From Novosphingobium sp. SG751A (GTDB taxonomy: Bacteria > Pseudomonadota > Alphaproteobacteria > Sphingomonadales > Sphingomonadaceae): a stretch of DNA of 64,000 nt. The notes under the pieces are model-generated. The model was not told where the DNA came from, made no database searches, and worked only from the letters and a program-made list of their open reading frames with translations. Positions within the stretch are counted from its first letter, which is position 1. Every line of letters starts with the position of its first letter. The stretch covers positions 1-64,000 of the forward strand of contig NZ_JABGCB010000018.1 in assembly GCF_013149295.1 (NCBI RefSeq). The letters run 5' to 3'. The position numbers and the translations under genes are program-made. Shown piece by piece: positions 34,623 to 42,701 of this stretch.

Positions 34623-36757
34623 ACATGCATCTTCCCAAACTCGCCCGCGCGCTGTTCGGCTTGGCCGGTCTGCTTTGCGCTTCGCTCTCCCACGCAGCGC
34701 CGGTGCGTGATGGCCATGTAGTGGCCGAACTGGTCGCGCGGGAAAGCGCCTATGTGCCGGGTCAGCCGGTCACGCTGGGCGTGCATCTGACGATGGACCC
34801 GCATTGGCACACCTATTGGCGCAATTCGGGCGATTCAGGGCTGGCCACGACCATCAAATGGACGCTGCCCAAAGGTTTTGAGGCCGGGCCGATTGCATGG
34901 CCCACGCCCGCACGCCTGCCGCTCTCCACCATCATGAATTATGGCTATGAAGGCGATGTTCTGTTGGCCAGCCCGATCCGGACCGCAGCGGTGGCGGGCG
35001 ATAAAGCCCAGATCAAGGCGCGCGTCGACTGGCTGGTGTGCAGCGCGGAAGAATGCATTCCGGGCGGGGCGGATCTGGCGCTGACTCTGCCGGTGGGCCA
35101 AGCGGTGGCGATGGATCAGGCGCAAGCCGCGCTGTTTGCCAAGGCCGGCGCGCAATTGCCCCAATCCGCGCCCAAATGGCAGTTCACCTCGCAGCGGCTG
35201 GGCGATGGTTCCTATCGTCTGTCTGCCCGCCCTGCCGCCGGGCAAGCCTTGCCCAAGGACACCTATTTCTTTGCCGATGATGCGGGTGTGACCCAATCGG
35301 GCGCGCCGCAAACTGCCACGGTCGAGAATGGCGCGCTGTCGGTCACGCTCAAGCCCTCGCAATATGCGCAAGGCACCCCCGGCGCACTCAACGGCGTGTG
35401 GGTGGCGCCGGGCGGCGGCTGGGGCGATGGCCTCAGCGCCGCGCAGGTGACAACCCGCATCGGGGCCAAGGCGGCTGGACAGATTCTGCCCCCCGTTGCA
35501 TCCGGCACCGATCTGGCCACGCTGGGCGGCATGTTGCTGACGGCTTTTGTCGGGGGCATGATCCTCAATCTGATGCCCTGCGTCTTTCCGGTGCTCTCGC
35601 TCAAGATCATGGGTTTTGTGCAAAGCGCGGGCGATGATCGCCGCAAGATCGCGCTGCATGGCTGGATTTATGTGCTTGGGGTGCTGACTTCGTTCTGGGT
35701 GCTGGCGGGCACGTTGATGGGCCTGCGCGCGGCGGGGGCGCAACTGGCATGGGGGTTTCAGTTGCAGTCGCCGATCATCGTCGTGCTGCTGTGCCTGCTG
35801 CTGCTGGCGCTGGCCTTCAGCCTGCTGGGCATCTTTGAAATGGGCGCAGGCTTGGTGGGCGCTGCCGGGCGTGTGCGCAACAAGGGCGGCGTCAGCGGCT
35901 CGTTCATGAGCGGCGTTCTGGCCACGGTTCTGGCCACGCCCTGCACCGCGCCTTTCATGGGCACGGCGCTGGCCTTTGCGCTGACCCAGTCCACCTTCAT
36001 CGGCTTTGTAGTGTTCACCGCTCTCGCGCTGGGCATGGCTTCGCCCTATCTGGTGCTGTCGCTGCGCCCGCAATGGCTGGCTTTTCTGCCCAAGCCGGGG
36101 GCGTGGATGGACACGCTCAAGCAGGCGATGGCCTTTCCGCTGCTGGGCACGATCATCTGGTTGCTCTGGGTGTTTGGCCAGCAGACCGGGATGAACGGCC
36201 TGTTGCAGGCGATGATCGCCATGCTGCTGCTCTCGATCGGGCTGTGGACATGGGGCCGCTGGGGCACGATGTTTCAGGAGGCGCCGGTGCGCCGTCGCGC
36301 GCTGGGCGTGCTGCTGGCCTCTGGAGCAGCGGCGCTGTGGTTTGCCTATGCCGGATCGCTGTTGCTGCCGCCCGCCGCGGCCAGTGACACCTCGGGCGAG
36401 TGGCAGGCCTACACCCCCGAAAAACTGGCGCAGATGCGCAGCGAGGGCAAACCCGTTTTCGTCGATTTCAGCGCGGCATGGTGCGCCACCTGCATCGTCA
36501 ACAAGCAGATGGTGCTGAGCAAACCGGACGTCACCCGCGCCTTCCGCGAGCACGGCGTGGTGTTGATGGAGGCCGACTGGACCCGGCGCGATGCGATTAT
36601 CACCAAAATTCTGGCCGCCCATGGGCGCAGCGGGGTGCCCTTGCACATCCTCTATGCGCCGGGCGAGGGCGAGCCGCTGCTGGTGCGCGATCTGGTCTCG
36701 AAGGAGGAGATCGTCAGCGCATTGGCCCGCCTGCCTGCCGCCTCGCCCAAAGCATGA
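34619..36757 (+). CDS. DsbD/ScsB-like transmembrane thiol reductase
   Basis: 712 aa. A secreted N-terminal domain with LVCSAEECIPGG (two cysteines) resembles ScsB/DsbD-alpha. A central CcdA/DsbD-beta membrane domain follows with MPCVFPVLSLK and ATPCTAPFMG, the two membrane cysteines, over about eight hydrophobic segments. The C-terminal thioredoxin-like domain carries FSAAWCATCIVNK, a CxxC pair. The protein would pass electrons from cytosolic thioredoxin to periplasmic partners. It is coupled by ATGA overlaps on the 5' side and shares the cluster with thioredoxin reductase, which makes a complete electron path likely. Confidence 0.87.
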   Translation: MNMHLPKLARALFGLAGLLCASLSHAAPVRDGHVVAELVARESAYVPGQPVTLGVHLTMDPHWHTYWRNSGDSGLATTIKWTLPKGFEAGPIAWPTPARLPLSTIMNYGYEGDVLLASPIRTAAVAGDKAQIKARVDWLVCSAEECIPGGADLALTLPVGQAVAMDQAQAALFAKAGAQLPQSAPKWQFTSQRLGDGSYRLSARPAAGQALPKDTYFFADDAGVTQSGAPQTATVENGALSVTLKPSQYAQGTPGALNGVWVAPGGGWGDGLSAAQVTTRIGAKAAGQILPPVASGTDLATLGGMLLTAFVGGMILNLMPCVFPVLSLKIMGFVQSAGDDRRKIALHGWIYVLGVLTSFWVLAGTLMGLRAAGAQLAWGFQLQSPIIVVLLCLLLLALAFSLLGIFEMGAGLVGAAGRVRNKGGVSGSFMSGVLATVLATPCTAPFMGTALAFALTQSTFIGFVVFTALALGMASPYLVLSLRPQWLAFLPKPGAWMDTLKQAMAFPLLGTIIWLLWVFGQQTGMNGLLQAMIAMLLLSIGLWTWGRWGTMFQEAPVRRRALGVLLASGAAALWFAYAGSLLLPPAAASDTSGEWQAYTPEKLAQMRSEGKPVFVDFSAAWCATCIVNKQMVLSKPDVTRAFREHGVVLMEADWTRRDAIITKILAAHGRSGVPLHILYAPGEGEPLLVRDLVSKEEIVSALARLPAASPKA

Positions 36758-36783
36758 ATGTCATTCCGATCAAGGAGCTGATT

Positions 36784-37401
36784 ATGAACCGCAAATCTCT
36801 GTCCGTCGTTTTGTCCTTTACCCTTGTCGCCGGTCCGGTGGCGGCGCTGGCCGATGTGCATGTGGGCGATGTCGCGCCCAATTTCACCCTGACCGACATG
36901 CATGGCAAAGAGGTCTCGCTCGACCGCTTCAAGGGCAAGTTCATCGTGCTGGAATGGACCAACCCGGAATGCCCCTTTGTGCGCAAACACTATGGCAGCA
37001 ACCATATGCAGGGGCTTCAGCGCACCTACACCAAGCGCGGCGTGACGTGGCTGTCGATCAATTCGGGCGCGCCGGGGCGCGAAGGCTATCGCACACCCGA
37101 AGCGGCGCTGGCCACCGCCGCGCTGCAAAAGGCGGCGCCCACCGATGTCCTGCTCGATCCCAAGGGCACGGTGGGGCATATGTACGGGGCCACCACCACG
37201 CCGCATATGTTCCTGATCGGGCGCGATGGCAAATTGCTCTATATGGGCGGCATTGACAGCATCCCCACTAACCGGGTGGAGGATCTGCCCATGGCCAAGA
37301 ACTACATTGCCGCCGCGCTGGATGAGGCACTGGCGGGCAAGCCGATCACGACCAAGGCGGCAATGCCTTACGGCTGTTCGGTGAAATATGCGCTGAAATA
37401 G
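36784..37401 (+). CDS. Secreted peroxiredoxin/thioredoxin-like protein
   Basis: 205 aa with a signal peptide ending AALA, then a redoxin fold: VGDVAPNFTLTDMHGKEVSL, WTNPECPFVRKHYGSN (active-site cysteine in CPFVRKHY) and TTPHMFLIGRDGKLLYMGG. Only one cysteine lies at the classic position; another is near the C-terminus in MPYGCSVKY, so a distant resolving cysteine is possible. The ATG at 36784 has AGGAG six bases upstream; an earlier ATG overlaps the DsbD stop. It is a likely periplasmic electron acceptor from the DsbD-like protein (inference). Confidence 0.82.
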   Translation: MNRKSLSVVLSFTLVAGPVAALADVHVGDVAPNFTLTDMHGKEVSLDRFKGKFIVLEWTNPECPFVRKHYGSNHMQGLQRTYTKRGVTWLSINSGAPGREGYRTPEAALATAALQKAAPTDVLLDPKGTVGHMYGATTTPHMFLIGRDGKLLYMGGIDSIPTNRVEDLPMAKNYIAAALDEALAGKPITTKAAMPYGCSVKYALK

Positions 37402-37497
37402 GCTTTAATCCAGCCACGCCCCCGACGCCCAATGCTATTTTCCCGTTGCGGTCCCTCTCGCTGGGGGGCGCGGCGAAGCCATGCGAGGTTTCCCCTC

Positions 37498-37941
37498 ATG
37501 ACCCGATTTTTCCTTGGTTCGCTCACCTGCCTGCTGGCGGTCATGCCGGTTGCTGCATCGGCTGCCTCTCCCGCCGATGGGCTGATCGCCTTTGAACATG
37601 CCCGGCGCAAGGCCGTCGCCCATGTCGATCTGGCTGCTATCGATGCCATGACCAGCGCCGATCTGATCTATGTCGATGCCTCGGGGTTTGAACGCGACAA
37701 GAAGGCCTATCTCGACCATCTGGCGACCGAAGGCGTGGTCTATAACAGCTACAGCCTCGATGACCTGCATGCCTCGGTGCGTGGCGGGGTGGGGGTTTTG
37801 TCAGGCCTGTTCCGCTTCAATGTCACGGTCAACGGGCGCGGCAATGTCGGGACGCAATATTTCACCTCGGTCTATCTCCGCGACGGACAGGGCTGGAAGC
37901 TGATGGTCTGGCACCCCACGCGCGCTGCGGTTCAGCCCTGA
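37498..37941 (+). CDS. Secreted NTF2-like protein (DUF4440 type), second copy
   Basis: 147 aa, signal peptide ending AASA, then HARRKAVAHVDLAAIDAMTSADLIYVDASG and a C-terminal YLRDGQGWKLMVWHPT strand. It shares length and plan with the gene at 34179, which suggests a duplication inside the cassette. It lies 96 bases after the peroxiredoxin-like gene and 26 before YceI. No function can be stated. Confidence 0.77.
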   Translation: MTRFFLGSLTCLLAVMPVAASAASPADGLIAFEHARRKAVAHVDLAAIDAMTSADLIYVDASGFERDKKAYLDHLATEGVVYNSYSLDDLHASVRGGVGVLSGLFRFNVTVNGRGNVGTQYFTSVYLRDGQGWKLMVWHPTRAAVQP

Positions 37942-37967
37942 TCGACATCTCTGCACAGGAATTTCCC

Positions 37968-38606
37968 ATGACTTTTCGTTGTCTCGCCGGCGCTGCGCTG
38001 GCGATCCTTGCCGCGACGCCCGCGTGGGCGGAACCGGGCATCGTGTCGCGCAATCCCGCCGATCTGCCCGCCGGGGCATGGAAGATCGATCCGGGCCACG
38101 CCAGCCTCACCGTCAGGCTGAGCCATCTGGGCTTTTCGTTCTTCACCCTGCGGTTCGACAGGATCGCGGCGCAATTCGATTATGATCCGGCCCATCCCGC
38201 CGCCGCGCATGTTTCCGCGCAAATCGACCCCGCCTCGGTCAGCACCGGACAGCCAGCGCTGGACAAGGAATTGGCGCAGGAGGCTTGGTTCGATGCCGCG
38301 CATGACAAAACCATCAGCTTTGTTTCGCGATCGATTGATCCGGGCGATGGGCATCGCGGCACCATGACCGGCGATCTGACGATGCGCGGCGTGACGCGGC
38401 CCGTGACCCTTGCTGTCACATTCAACGGCACGGGCACCGGCTTTGGCCTGCCGACCCCGCGTGCAGGCTTTTCCGCCAGTACGGTGATCCACAAATCGGA
38501 ATTCGGCATGAACCGCTATGCCTCGATGCTGGGGGATGATGTGTCGGTGGTCATCGAGGCGGAATTCCTGCGCCTGCCTGCCAAGGCCGGGGGGGCAGGG
38601 CAATGA
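37968..38606 (+). CDS. YceI family periplasmic protein
   Basis: 212 aa with a signal peptide ending PAWAEP and the YceI pattern WKIDPGHASLTVRLSHLGFS, PASVSTG, TGDLTMRGVTRPVTLAV and FGMNRY. The fold is a lipocalin-like barrel that binds isoprenoid-type or other amphipathic molecules. Its stop overlaps the trxB start (ATGA). The presence of a lipid-binding protein in a thiol-redox cassette is a hint that the system handles a hydrophobic or quinone-like substrate (inference). Confidence 0.88.
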   Translation: MTFRCLAGAALAILAATPAWAEPGIVSRNPADLPAGAWKIDPGHASLTVRLSHLGFSFFTLRFDRIAAQFDYDPAHPAAAHVSAQIDPASVSTGQPALDKELAQEAWFDAAHDKTISFVSRSIDPGDGHRGTMTGDLTMRGVTRPVTLAVTFNGTGTGFGLPTPRAGFSASTVIHKSEFGMNRYASMLGDDVSVVIEAEFLRLPAKAGGAGQ

Positions 38607-39568
38607 GCGGTCCAGCGAGCGGTGATCAGAACTTTGCCCGCGTGATCATTCTGGGGTCTGGTCCGGCGGGGCTGAGTGCGGCGATCTATGCCGCGCGGGC
38701 AGGGCTGAACCCTATCGTCATTCAGGGGATGCAGCCGGGCGGGCAATTGACCATCACCACCGAGGTCGAGAACTATCCCGGATTTCGCGAGGCCATCCAG
38801 GGGCCATGGCTGATGGAGCAAATGCAGGCGCAGGCCGAGCATGTCGGCACCCGCATGGTGTGGGACACGATCGTGGATGTCGATCTGTCGAGGCGGCCTT
38901 TCCGCCTGATCGCGGATGGCGGCGTCACCTACACTTGCGACGCGCTGATCATCGCCACCGGCGCGCAGGCCCGTTGGCTGGGGGCCGAGGGTGAAGCGGC
39001 GCTGTCGGGCAAGGGCGTATCGGCCTGTGCCACCTGCGACGGCTTTTTCTATCGCGGGCGGGAGGTCTGCGTGATCGGCGGCGGCAATACTGCGGTCGAG
39101 GAAGCGCTTTACCTGACCAACCACAGCCCCAGCGTCACCCTGATCCACCGCCGCGATACGTTGCGCGCGGAAAAGATGTTGCAGGATCGGTTGCTGGCCC
39201 ATCCCGGCATCCATGTGCTGTGGAACAAGGCGGTGGCGCGTTTTGTCGGTGGGGGGCCGGGCGGGGCGCTGAGCGGGGTGGCCCTGATCGATACGGTGAA
39301 CGGTCGGATCAGTCACCACCCGACGCAGGGCGCCTTCGTCGCCATTGGCCACAAGCCCGCGACGGCGCTGTTCGCGGGGAAGATGCCGCTGGACGAGGAT
39401 CAATATCTGCAGGTCCGCCCCGGCACCTCGCTGACCGCGATCCCCGGCGTGTTTGCCGCAGGCGATGTGGCTGACAAGGTCTATCGTCAGGCCGTGACGG
39501 CTGCGGGCATGGGGTGCATGGCGGCTCTCGATGCGGAGCGCTTTCTTCAGATGAACGGCGGTTCTTGA
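38603..39568 (+). CDS. trxB: Thioredoxin-disulfide reductase TrxB
   Basis: 321 aa FAD/NADPH enzyme of the low-molecular-weight type. It has the FAD motif ILGSGPAGLSAAIYAARAG, the redox CxxC in CATCDGFFYRG, the NADPH motif GGGNTAVEEAL and the C-terminal GVFAAGDVADKVYRQA. It reduces thioredoxin in the cytosol, which could feed the DsbD-like protein. The start overlaps the YceI stop. The 3' end faces the cupin gene with a 7-base gap. Confidence 0.9.
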   Translation: MSGPASGDQNFARVIILGSGPAGLSAAIYAARAGLNPIVIQGMQPGGQLTITTEVENYPGFREAIQGPWLMEQMQAQAEHVGTRMVWDTIVDVDLSRRPFRLIADGGVTYTCDALIIATGAQARWLGAEGEAALSGKGVSACATCDGFFYRGREVCVIGGGNTAVEEALYLTNHSPSVTLIHRRDTLRAEKMLQDRLLAHPGIHVLWNKAVARFVGGGPGGALSGVALIDTVNGRISHHPTQGAFVAIGHKPATALFAGKMPLDEDQYLQVRPGTSLTAIPGVFAAGDVADKVYRQAVTAAGMGCMAALDAERFLQMNGGS

Positions 39569-39575
39569 GGGATTT

Positions 39576-40049
39576 TCACCAAGGCGTGCCATCCTTGTGT
39601 GTGAAGAGCCAGCGCCCGCCTGACCATTGGGCGACCAGATCGTCCTCGGGATATTCGCCCTGATCGTTGGGATCACGATCGCCTACCTCCAGATAATGGA
39701 CGTCCCCGCCGGTTCGGTTGATCAGATGATGCGCCACACCTTCTGCCGGAAAACCCACACACATGCCGGGCGAAAGCAGCGTCTCGCCTGCATCGGTGCG
39801 CAAGGTGGGATGGCCAGACAGGATGTAGATGAACTCCTCCTGCCGGCTATGCCGGTGGAGCAGGGCGGACTGGGCTTGCGGCGGCAGGATGGTGAGGTTC
39901 ACCCCGAAGCGCGTCAGGCCGAAGGCATCGCCCAATTGCCGCTTGACCCGCCCCGCCACACGGGCGGCAAATTCGGGCGGATAGTTGGAAGGCTTCGCGC
40001 GCGGCGCAATGGCGAGAGCCTCGCGCGGTGCAGGATCACGTTCAGGCAT
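39576..40049 (-). CDS. Cupin-domain protein
   Basis: 157 aa. A single cupin barrel shows LLHRHSRQEEFIYILSGHPTL and a second block PAEGVAHHLINRTGG, which supply the expected His, His, Glu and His metal ligands. The start at 40049 has AAGGAGG upstream. The gene overlaps the 3' end of the truncated VOC gene by 8 bases, so it originally followed it in one transcription unit. Confidence 0.78.
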   Translation of the reverse strand: MPERDPAPREALAIAPRAKPSNYPPEFAARVAGRVKRQLGDAFGLTRFGVNLTILPPQAQSALLHRHSRQEEFIYILSGHPTLRTDAGETLLSPGMCVGFPAEGVAHHLINRTGGDVHYLEVGDRDPNDQGEYPEDDLVAQWSGGRWLFTHKDGTPW

Positions 40050-40349
40050 CGATGCCTCCTTGAGGATCATGGCAGACGATACACAGCTTGTTGCCGTCTG
40101 GATCGCGAAAATAGGCGCCATAATAGTCGGCGTGGTAATGCGGGCGCAGGCCCGGCTTGCCCTCGCATGTTGCGCCTTGGGCCAGCGCCATGGCATGAAT
40201 ACGCTCGACCATTGGGCGGTCAGGCGCGAGCAATGCCACCATTTGGCCATTGCCTGCCTCCGCTGCCCCGCCATCAAAGGGTCGGCCTACCACGAAAAGC
40301 GGGCGGCTCGTTTCCGCCGGTTTCCAGATGATCAGATGGGGCAGCGTGG
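40042..40349 (-). pseudogene. VOC/glyoxalase family gene, 5' part lost at the IS6 junction
   Basis: The C-terminal half of a glyoxalase-like protein remains: VVGRPFDGGAAEAGNG, then GLRPHYHADYYGAYFRDPDGNKLCIVCH at the end. The N-terminal strand set (about 45 residues with the first metal ligand) is missing. The reading frame runs leftward into the IS6 element at about 40350, and no N-terminal half is visible on the far side of the element. Insertion probably came with loss of adjacent DNA. Confidence 0.75.
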
Positions 40350-41178
40350 GGGGGCTGTCGCAAGCTTGCGCATGGGGGCGGCAATGGGTAGCGGCATCAG
40401 GCTTTGAGGGATTGAGATGTTCAAAGGTCGCCACTTTGATGCGTCGCTGATCCTGCTGTGCGTACGCTGGTATCTGAGTTACGGCTTGAGCCTTCGGAAC
40501 TTGGAGGAGATGATCGCCGAGCGCGGGATCAGCGTGGACCATTCCACGATCCATCGTTGGATGTTGCGATATGCGCCGAAATTGCTGACCAGTTTCAACC
40601 GGCGCAAGCGGCCGGTCGCGGGTCAATGGCATATGGACGAGACGTACATCAAGGTGAAGGGCCAGTGGATGTATCTGTATCGGGCCATCGATAAGGTGGG
40701 CGCCACGGTCAACTTCATGTTTTCGGCCAAGCGCAACCTCAAGGACGCACGCCGGTTTTTCCGGCGCGCATACAAGCGCCATGGCTTGCCGCCGCAGGTT
40801 ACGATCGACGGCAGTCAGACCAATCTGGAAGCCGCCCGGCGCTGCCATGGCGAGGTCAGATTGCAGACGCGATCCAGGGTCAAGCCGGTAACCATCCGCC
40901 AGAACCGGTACATGAACAACCGGATCGAGCAGGACCACCGGCGGATCAAACGTAGAACCCGCCCGATGCTCGGCTTCAAGTCGATGGCCAGCGCCGCGAT
41001 CATCCTGGAGGGCATCGAACTCATCCATATGATCCGCAAAAATCAAATGGGGTGGCCTGTTCAAACCCGGAGCGACGGGCGAAATCCGTCCGTCGCCCAG
41101 CAGTTCGAAGCCCTCGCCACATAATTCAACATGTCAAAGAGCCCTTCTCGGCCGAACCCAATCTTTGCGACAGAACCC
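40350..41178 (+). mobile_element. IS6-family insertion sequence
   Basis: About 829 bp. Outer ends show related inverted repeats: CTGTCGCAAGCTTG at 40355 on the left and, in reverse complement, GGGTTCTGTCGCAAAGATTG ending at 41178 on the right. The shared core is CTGTCGCAA. A seven-G run at 40348-40354 blurs the left edge. I see no matching 8-bp target duplication, consistent with a rearranged or adjacent-deletion copy. One complete transposase is inside. Confidence 0.8.
40417..41124 (+). CDS. IS6 family transposase
   Basis: 235 aa, the normal length. It has an N-terminal helix-turn-helix (NLEEMIAERGISVDHSTIHRW) and the DDE catalytic core: Asp in WHMDETYIKVKG, Asp in TIDGSQTN and Glu in NRIEQDHRRIKRRTRPM. 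The enzyme moves the element by replicative cointegrate formation. The gene looks intact and may be active. Confidence 0.9.
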   Translation: MFKGRHFDASLILLCVRWYLSYGLSLRNLEEMIAERGISVDHSTIHRWMLRYAPKLLTSFNRRKRPVAGQWHMDETYIKVKGQWMYLYRAIDKVGATVNFMFSAKRNLKDARRFFRRAYKRHGLPPQVTIDGSQTNLEAARRCHGEVRLQTRSRVKPVTIRQNRYMNNRIEQDHRRIKRRTRPMLGFKSMASAAIILEGIELIHMIRKNQMGWPVQTRSDGRNPSVAQQFEALAT

Positions 41179-41417
41179 AGGCGGGGGGGGGGGGCAGGCA
41201 ATGATGTTTCCTGCCTTGGGCAGGATAGGGCAGCAACATTGGCAATCTTCTGTTGTAGCCGGGGAGCGCCATCCACGGTTCCCCCATTCCCAACGCGATC
41301 AATGCATGACTTGGTTGTCGGCGGTGCTTTCGCCCAGGCCGACCACCCCATCACGCCAACGCCCAAGGTCTTCACGTTCGATGTCGCAGGTGCCATTGCC
41401 GCAGAAGGAGCGGGCTG
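41179..41417. other. Unassigned stretch between IS6 and the zinc-dehydrogenase gene
   Basis: It starts with a run of 12 G at 41183-41194 directly outside the IS end and has a small CCTGCC...GGCAGG hairpin near 41211. Open frames on both strands read as low-complexity shadows with no recognisable family. It may be what is left after an IS6-mediated deletion. Confidence 0.4.
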
Positions 41418-42542
41418 TCACATGTCAATTGAACTGTTACACGGCAGGATCAGGAATTTGCTGCCCGTTGCGCGTCTGGTGTAATCGGCGACCGCTTCGC
41501 GCGACAGCGCATCGGCCAGCGACAATTCACCCTTGTAATGGCAGGCAAAGGTAGTCGTCAGTTCGGCTGCGACGCGGCCATGCACCCGCGCCCTCGCCTC
41601 GGGGCCAAGCCTCTCCATCATGGGAGACAGCAACCAGCCCGACACATCCCACACAAAGCCGAGAGTGCGCGGCAGGGTGATCGGCGCCATATCCAGCGCG
41701 CCATAGACAAATCCGCGCTTCACCTGCGTCGAGCCATAGCGCGAATAGGCGCCATCAGCGGTTGCCACCCTTTCCATCGCGGTCAGGATCGTGCCCAGCA
41801 ACGGGCCGCCGCCGATGGCATCAAACACAACCCGCGCGCCGGTTTCCGCCAAGGCCTGCTCAAGCTCCTGAGAGAAAGTGGCGCTGGTGCTGTCGAGGAC
41901 ATAGTGGGCACCCATGGCGCGCAGCAATGCAACCTGCTGCGCGCTGCGCACGATATTGACGAGTGGGATGCCATCAGCCAGACAAAGCCGCACCAGCATC
42001 TGGCCCAGATTGGATGCCGCCGCCGTATGGACCAAGGCGGATAGGCCCTCGGCCCGCATGGTTTCGATAAAGGCAAGTGCAGTCAATGGGTTGACAAAGG
42101 CTGCCGCGCCCTGACGAGCAGTAATTCCTTCGGGCAGCACCATGCATTCGGCGGCCGGGATGACGCGATACTGGCTGTACATCGCCCCGGCAAAGGCGGC
42201 CACCCGCCGTCCGATCATGTGCTGAGCATTGGTGCCCGCGCCTACCACGACCCCTGCGCCTTCATTGCCGATCCCCAATGGCTGCCCGACCCGCGCGCTC
42301 AGCGCCTTCATCGCGGCAGGCGGCACCGGCGCCTCCACGCGCCCCAGCTCATAAGTGGCCTCCGCCATCAGCGCCGGACCGAACATCAGCCCCAGATCGG
42401 ACGGGTTGATCGGGGCCGCCTCCACCTGAACCAGCACATCGTCGGGGCCGGGCGCGGGCAGGGGCTGTTCGACCAGTTCGACCACCATCCTTGCGTCTTC
42501 CCGCAAAGTGGTGACAAGCGCGCGGGTGGTGGATGGCAGCAT
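41418..42542 (-). CDS. Quinone oxidoreductase/zinc-binding dehydrogenase family protein (MDR)
   Basis: 374 aa medium-chain reductase. The GroES-like half has QVEAAPINPSDLGLMFG and GNEGAGVVVGAG; the NAD(P) half has VHTAAASNLGQMLVRLC, which lacks the classic zinc cysteines, so it is probably an NADPH enone or quinone reductase. It ends TGSKFLILP followed by CNSSIDM, a tail that looks odd for the family and may reflect the nearby rearrangement. It is divergent from the KstD-like gene. Confidence 0.82.
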   Translation of the reverse strand: MLPSTTRALVTTLREDARMVVELVEQPLPAPGPDDVLVQVEAAPINPSDLGLMFGPALMAEATYELGRVEAPVPPAAMKALSARVGQPLGIGNEGAGVVVGAGTNAQHMIGRRVAAFAGAMYSQYRVIPAAECMVLPEGITARQGAAAFVNPLTALAFIETMRAEGLSALVHTAAASNLGQMLVRLCLADGIPLVNIVRSAQQVALLRAMGAHYVLDSTSATFSQELEQALAETGARVVFDAIGGGPLLGTILTAMERVATADGAYSRYGSTQVKRGFVYGALDMAPITLPRTLGFVWDVSGWLLSPMMERLGPEARARVHGRVAAELTTTFACHYKGELSLADALSREAVADYTRRATGSKFLILPCNSSIDM

Positions 42543-42701
42543 CGAATATCTCCGAAATAGCGCGGTGGCGCAGAGGTTCTAGCACGCCGGTTGCGGATGG
42601 CGGCACCTGAGACTGTTGAGAGGTTCAGGCAGGCTCGGGCTTGGCTAACATCACCGTAAAGGTCAGGCAACAGACCTGCGCCTGATGCGGGAGATTTGGC
42701 T

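Noticed and set aside
34835..36646. 603-codon minus-strand open frame across the DsbD-like gene
   Set aside because: Composition is repetitive His/Arg/Gln-rich, typical of antisense translation of a membrane protein gene.
40340..41190. An 8-bp target duplication around the IS6 element
   Set aside because: Flanks do not match at any plausible boundary; the G runs allow only weak, meaningless matches.
41061..41484. Short open frames on both strands beside the IS6 element
   Set aside because: They cross the IS end and the 12-G run and resemble no family; probably chance.
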